A stretch of 64,000 bases of DNA from Lysobacterales bacterium 66-474 (GTDB lineage Bacteria > Pseudomonadota > Gammaproteobacteria > Xanthomonadales > Rhodanobacteraceae), in the NCBI GenBank assembly GCA_001899805.1, contig MKWP01000002.1:186001-250000 (forward strand), written 5' to 3'. The translations under genes were made by a program, and so were the position numbers. Below the pieces are notes generated by a model. The model saw only the letters and a program-made list of their open reading frames with translations, ran no database searches and was not told the DNA's origin. This document shows positions 63,560 through 64,000 of this stretch, one piece after another. Every line of letters starts with the position of its first letter. Positions within the stretch are counted from its first letter, which is position 1.

Positions 63560-64000
63560 GTGAACACGCCGACGCCATCCGGCGATGACCGCCAGCCAGC
63601 CGACCCGCGCATTGTCGCATCCGGGGGCGGCGCGATGGTGTTCGACGCGAACCTTGCCGAAGCGCCGACCCGCGACTGGTTCGACCCGGCGTGGTGGCAA
63701 TCGCGGGAGCGGATGCGCGCGGGCGGCGGCGGGCGTGGTGGAGTCGCGTTCCTGGATACGCCGGTCGGTCCGTGCGTATTGCGCCATTACCGGCGCGGCG
63801 GCTGGATGGCGCCGCTGCTGGGCGATCGCTACGTGTGGAACGGTCGCAACCGCAGCCGGGGGTTCGCCGAGTTCGTGCTGCTGGCGGAACTGGCGCGGCG
63901 CGGGCTGCCGGTGCCCGTGCCGGTGGCGGCGCGTTACCTGAGGCGCGGTCCGTACTACACGGCGGACCTGATCACGCGCACCATCGAGGACGCGCAAACC
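63560..64000 (+). CDS. kdkA: 3-deoxy-D-manno-octulosonic acid kinase, cut by window edge
   Basis: The first 147 residues of a KdkA-type kinase, which phosphorylates Kdo in the lipopolysaccharide core. The start is GTG. DWFDPAWWQSRERMRAGGGG, VLRHYRRGGWMAPLLGDRYV and AEFVLLAELARRGLPVPVPVAARY are family blocks; the kinase catalytic loop lies beyond the window. Pairing with a heptosyltransferase-like gene supports the role. Confidence 0.9.
   Translation, partial: MNTPTPSGDDRQPADPRIVASGGGAMVFDANLAEAPTRDWFDPAWWQSRERMRAGGGGRGGVAFLDTPVGPCVLRHYRRGGWMAPLLGDRYVWNGRNRSRGFAEFVLLAELARRGLPVPVPVAARYLRRGPYYTADLITRTIEDAQT

Overview
The window is a contiguous 64 kb piece of a high-GC chromosome, densely packed with housekeeping and accessory genes on both strands. 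The gene set (BamD, LspA, MurB, a heptosyltransferase-like glycosyltransferase, a KdkA-type Kdo kinase, a TonB-dependent receptor) marks a Gram-negative bacterium. The zwf-edd-eda block, the NdvA-type exporter, the DUF6165 protein and several families of short palindromic repeats point to the Lysobacterales (Xanthomonadales), most likely Rhodanobacteraceae. That placement is inference. There are no rRNA genes, CRISPR arrays, transposases or phage genes. One tRNA, tRNA-Arg(CCT), is present.

Layout. 1-8.5 kb: a cut-off ChaN/Tiki-like exported protein, beta-carbonic anhydrase, an aldehyde dehydrogenase, a QEGLA/DUF1704 protein and rsgA on the minus strand; then an AlaA-like aminotransferase, an SGNH hydrolase and lspA on the plus strand. 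8.7-13.1 kb: sucC, sucD, a DUF559 nuclease-like gene and nadE, interleaved with GC-rich palindromes. 13.1-16.6 kb: a gene-free block of inverted repeats, bamD, rluD and pgeF. 16.7-21.6 kb: the Entner-Doudoroff set zwf-edd-eda (minus), divergent from a GntR/UTRA regulator. 21.6-25 kb: small accessory genes, including a lower-GC caspase-like orphan. 25-30 kb: a trehalose operon otsB-GH15-otsA and a PlsC acyltransferase. 30-36 kb: clpB, a TPR protein and a DAHP synthase behind an aromatic-amino-acid attenuator. 36-49 kb: TonB receptor, MFS transporter, 5'-nucleotidase, NdvA-like exporter, glutaryl-CoA dehydrogenase, a fused 2-oxoacid dehydrogenase E1 and an Fsr-like MFS protein. 49-60 kb: a Tat-exported FAD oxidase, small proteins, murB-pyrD-methyltransferase, an SDR, an ALDH7-type dehydrogenase and an esterase. 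61-64 kb: tRNA-Arg, a DJ-1/PfpI protein, DUF6165, a heptosyltransferase-like gene and a kdkA start cut by the window edge.

How genes work together. Glucose 6-phosphate flows through Zwf, Edd and Eda, apparently under a local GntR regulator whose predicted operators sit in both divergent promoters. OtsA and OtsB make trehalose, and the GH15 enzyme between them may recycle it or a related glucan. DAHP synthase appears to be controlled by transcription attenuation through a 26-residue leader peptide rich in Phe, Trp and Tyr. GcdH and the ALDH7 enzyme could both serve lysine/aminoadipate-glutarate catabolism, although they are far apart.

The most unusual signals are: (i) the complete four-segment attenuator upstream of the DAHP synthase; (ii) two repeat families inserted in frame inside conserved enzymes (pgeF and nadE); (iii) the association of one of these families with a DUF559 nuclease-like gene; (iv) an orphan caspase/CHAT-like protein of foreign-looking composition; (v) identical operator-promoter layouts at gntR and zwf, with gntR predicted leaderless; and (vi) an imperfect duplication of the tRNA-Arg 3' end.
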